From assembly GCA_042569595.1 (NCBI GenBank), contig JBHPHI010000034.1, positions 1 through 6,252 of the forward strand: DNA of 6,252 nucleotides, given 5' to 3'. Numbering within the stretch: the stretch's first letter is position 1; each line of letters begins with the position of its first letter. Position numbers and translations under genes: made by a program. Of the stretch, positions 5,497 through 6,252 are shown piece by piece. The notes beneath the pieces are model-generated. The model was not told the DNA's origin. It ran no database searches and saw only the letters and a list, made by a program, of their open reading frames with translations. This DNA is from JBHPHI01 sp042569595 (lineage in GTDB: Bacteria > Patescibacteriota > Microgenomatia > UBA1400 > 2-01-FULL-45-11).

Positions 5497-5512
5497 ATGA
5501 TAATTATAGTAT
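5497..5512. promoter_or_regulatory. controller-protein operator at the methyltransferase promoter
   Basis: ATGATAATTATAGTAT matches the left part of the C-box (3124-3139) at 14 of 16 bases in the same plus-strand orientation. It covers the methyltransferase -10 box and start site. Only one copy of TATAGT is present, so a single C dimer is expected, giving repression rather than activation. Confidence 0.7.
5503..5508 (-). promoter_or_regulatory. -10 box of the methyltransferase gene (leaderless)
   Basis: A perfect TATAAT on the minus strand is followed by six bases and then the ATG at 5496, so transcription should start at or next to the start codon. No strong -35 is seen. With a consensus -10 it can work without activator, as needed for methylation to precede restriction. 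Confidence 0.65.
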
Positions 5513-5647
5513 ACATTATTCTTGATGTACTTAATTAATATATGATATATATTCCCGAAACTCAACTGCCCCATTTTTGCAACATTAATTAGTGCTTACT
5601 TGATTACAAAAACGATATATTTTATTTTTTATCTAAATTGTGTACAC

Positions 5648-5691
5648 TGATACTAATCCGTTAATCGGAGGTGGATATCCGAAAGGTATCG
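5648..5691 (+). other. compact folded element of unknown class
   Basis: TGATACT (5648-5654) pairs with GGTATCG (5685-5691) over 7 bp, two of them wobble. It encloses TCCG (5657-5660)/CGGA (5666-5669) with a 5-base loop. Competing pairings exist: TCGG (5665-5668) with CCGA (5679-5682), and ATCC (5656-5659) with GGAT (5673-5676). A terminator follows 6 bases later, so a plus-strand RNA of about 80 bases is possible. A weak promoter TTGATT (5600-5605), 17 bases, TATTTT (5623-5628) lies upstream. No known riboswitch or ribozyme core is recognised. The remaining bases 5513-5647 show no gene. Confidence 0.35.
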
Positions 5692-5692
5692 T

Positions 5693-5721
5693 AAAAAGGG
5701 TCAGTTTTCTGGCCCATTTTA
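5693..5721. terminator. bidirectional rho-independent terminator
   Basis: GGGTCAG (5698-5704), TTTT, CTGGCCC (5709-5715) form a 7-bp stem with one G-T pair and a 4-base loop. On the minus strand five T follow (plus 5693-5697), ending the DUF3800 transcript. On the plus strand ATTTTATTTTT follows, which could end an RNA holding the folded element. It separates the DUF3800 gene from the methyltransferase promoter. Confidence 0.8.
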
Positions 5722-5724
5722 TTT

Positions 5725-6252
5725 TTAGAATATTAGTTTCTTTCCATATCCTTTGATTCTAGTGCTCCCAGGCTTTCTTCTATACTTACTTTGTACCTTC
5801 CCAATTATCTTTTTTGTAAAATTATCGCTCAAATTACTTAGTGCACCGTAACTATGTAAAACATCAAGTTTTGTGGGTAAGGACAACAAATCGGCCATTT
5901 CTAGTCCCGCTACAGCGTGAATTTTATTTCTTGTTTTTAGTTTTTTCGATGTAAGGTGGTTTTGAACAAATTGTGGAGATCTAAATGCAGTTCCTTTCAA
6001 GTAAAAACTGCTATATACGTCCTTCAAGGTTCGGTCTTCTTTTCCTCCTCTTGATTCCGCCATTACATCTCCAATAGCGTTGTTTTCGCTTAAAAAGCTA
6101 GTGTATCTTTCAAGTAATGTTGTTAGGCAATAATGATAAGGATGAATGGCCGATTCTGTATATGTTTTGAAGTGTTGTTTTTTATCTATAACCACAACAC
6201 ATAGTGTGTAATTAACCTCCCCCACAAGTTCTAAAAACTTTTCATCAAATGA
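5725..6252 (-). CDS. DUF3800 family protein, C-terminal part (start outside window)
   Basis: The frame is open to the right edge with no stop, and the codons beyond a possible GTG at 6223-6225 continue with protein-like sequence (SFDEKFLELV). The gene therefore starts outside the window and 175 C-terminal residues are seen. Counting from that GTG, VVVIDKK (10-16), the acidic motif AESRGGKED (56-64; E57, R59, D64) and AGLEMADLL (106-114; D112) match the DUF3800 pattern, a family with a predicted RNase H-like fold often found in mobile and defence regions. The usual N-terminal DESG strand would be off the window. The activity of the family is not established here. It has its own terminator, so it is not co-transcribed with the methyltransferase. 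Confidence 0.78.
   Translation of the reverse strand, partial: SFDEKFLELVGEVNYTLCVVVIDKKQHFKTYTESAIHPYHYCLTTLLERYTSFLSENNAIGDVMAESRGGKEDRTLKDVYSSFYLKGTAFRSPQFVQNHLTSKKLKTRNKIHAVAGLEMADLLSLPTKLDVLHSYGALSNLSDNFTKKIIGKVQSKYRRKPGSTRIKGYGKKLIF

Larger units (their letters stand above)
925..6252. mobile_element. integrated element with serine recombinase and R-M cargo (left end; right end not reached)
   Basis: The left boundary is the tRNA-Glu 3' half. Content runs recombinase, 53-residue gene, structured leader, 111-residue gene, C-R-M restriction-modification system, DUF3800 gene. No second copy of the tRNA 3' half occurs in the window, so the element, if real, continues past the right edge. No tail, capsid or conjugation genes are seen, so prophage, plasmid-like element or defence island cannot be told apart. 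Confidence 0.5.

Noticed and set aside
5497..5574. N-terminal extension of the methyltransferase from ATG 5574
   Set aside because: The extra 26 residues cover the TATAAT and operator and resemble no methyltransferase N-terminus.
5648..5691. Hammerhead ribozyme
   Set aside because: CTGATAC and CCGAAAGG look superficially like core strands, but CTGATGA is absent and the stems do not form the required three-way junction.
5665..5718. Minus-strand 18-codon frame starting MGQKTDPF
   Set aside because: Very short, no ribosome site, and its bases are explained by the terminator and folded element.

Overview
The window looks like an AT-rich bacterial chromosome carrying an integrated mobile element. 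Several traits suggest, but do not prove, a small-genome lineage such as the Candidate Phyla Radiation (Patescibacteria): tRNA-Glu without an encoded CCA end, weak or absent Shine-Dalgarno sites, and a large serine recombinase integrated at a tRNA gene. TGA is used as a normal stop, which argues against the UGA-glycine code of Gracilibacteria.

Left part, 1-962, is host backbone. It holds the 5' part of a tRNA on the minus strand (1-32), a rho-independent terminator, greA on the minus strand (251-718), a regulatory interval with two perfect inverted repeats and two divergent promoters (719-890), and an intact tRNA-Glu(CTC) on the plus strand (891-962).

The mobile element appears to begin at the 3' end of tRNA-Glu and run past the right edge. 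A large serine recombinase (925-2454, minus) reads into the tRNA antisense strand, so its last 12 residues are tRNA complement. Upstream of it lies a previously unlisted 53-residue gene (2474-2635), then a structured leader ending in a strong terminator (about 2643-2746) that could attenuate recombinase expression, then a 111-residue gene of unknown function (2761-3096).

The cargo is a complete controller-protein-regulated Type II restriction-modification system (3124-5516). A 35-bp C-box operator precedes a leaderless C gene, which overlaps the restriction endonuclease gene by ATGA. Both converge on an m5C methyltransferase gene whose tail overlaps the endonuclease gene by 113 bp. A second copy of the operator half matches 14 of 16 bases and lies exactly over the methyltransferase promoter. 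This predicts the usual timing circuit: methyltransferase first, then C activates C-R and represses M.

The right end holds a compact folded element with a strong terminator (5648-5721) and the C-terminal part of a DUF3800 protein whose start lies outside the window. The right attachment site is not in the window. All family names rest on motifs read by eye; no database search was possible.
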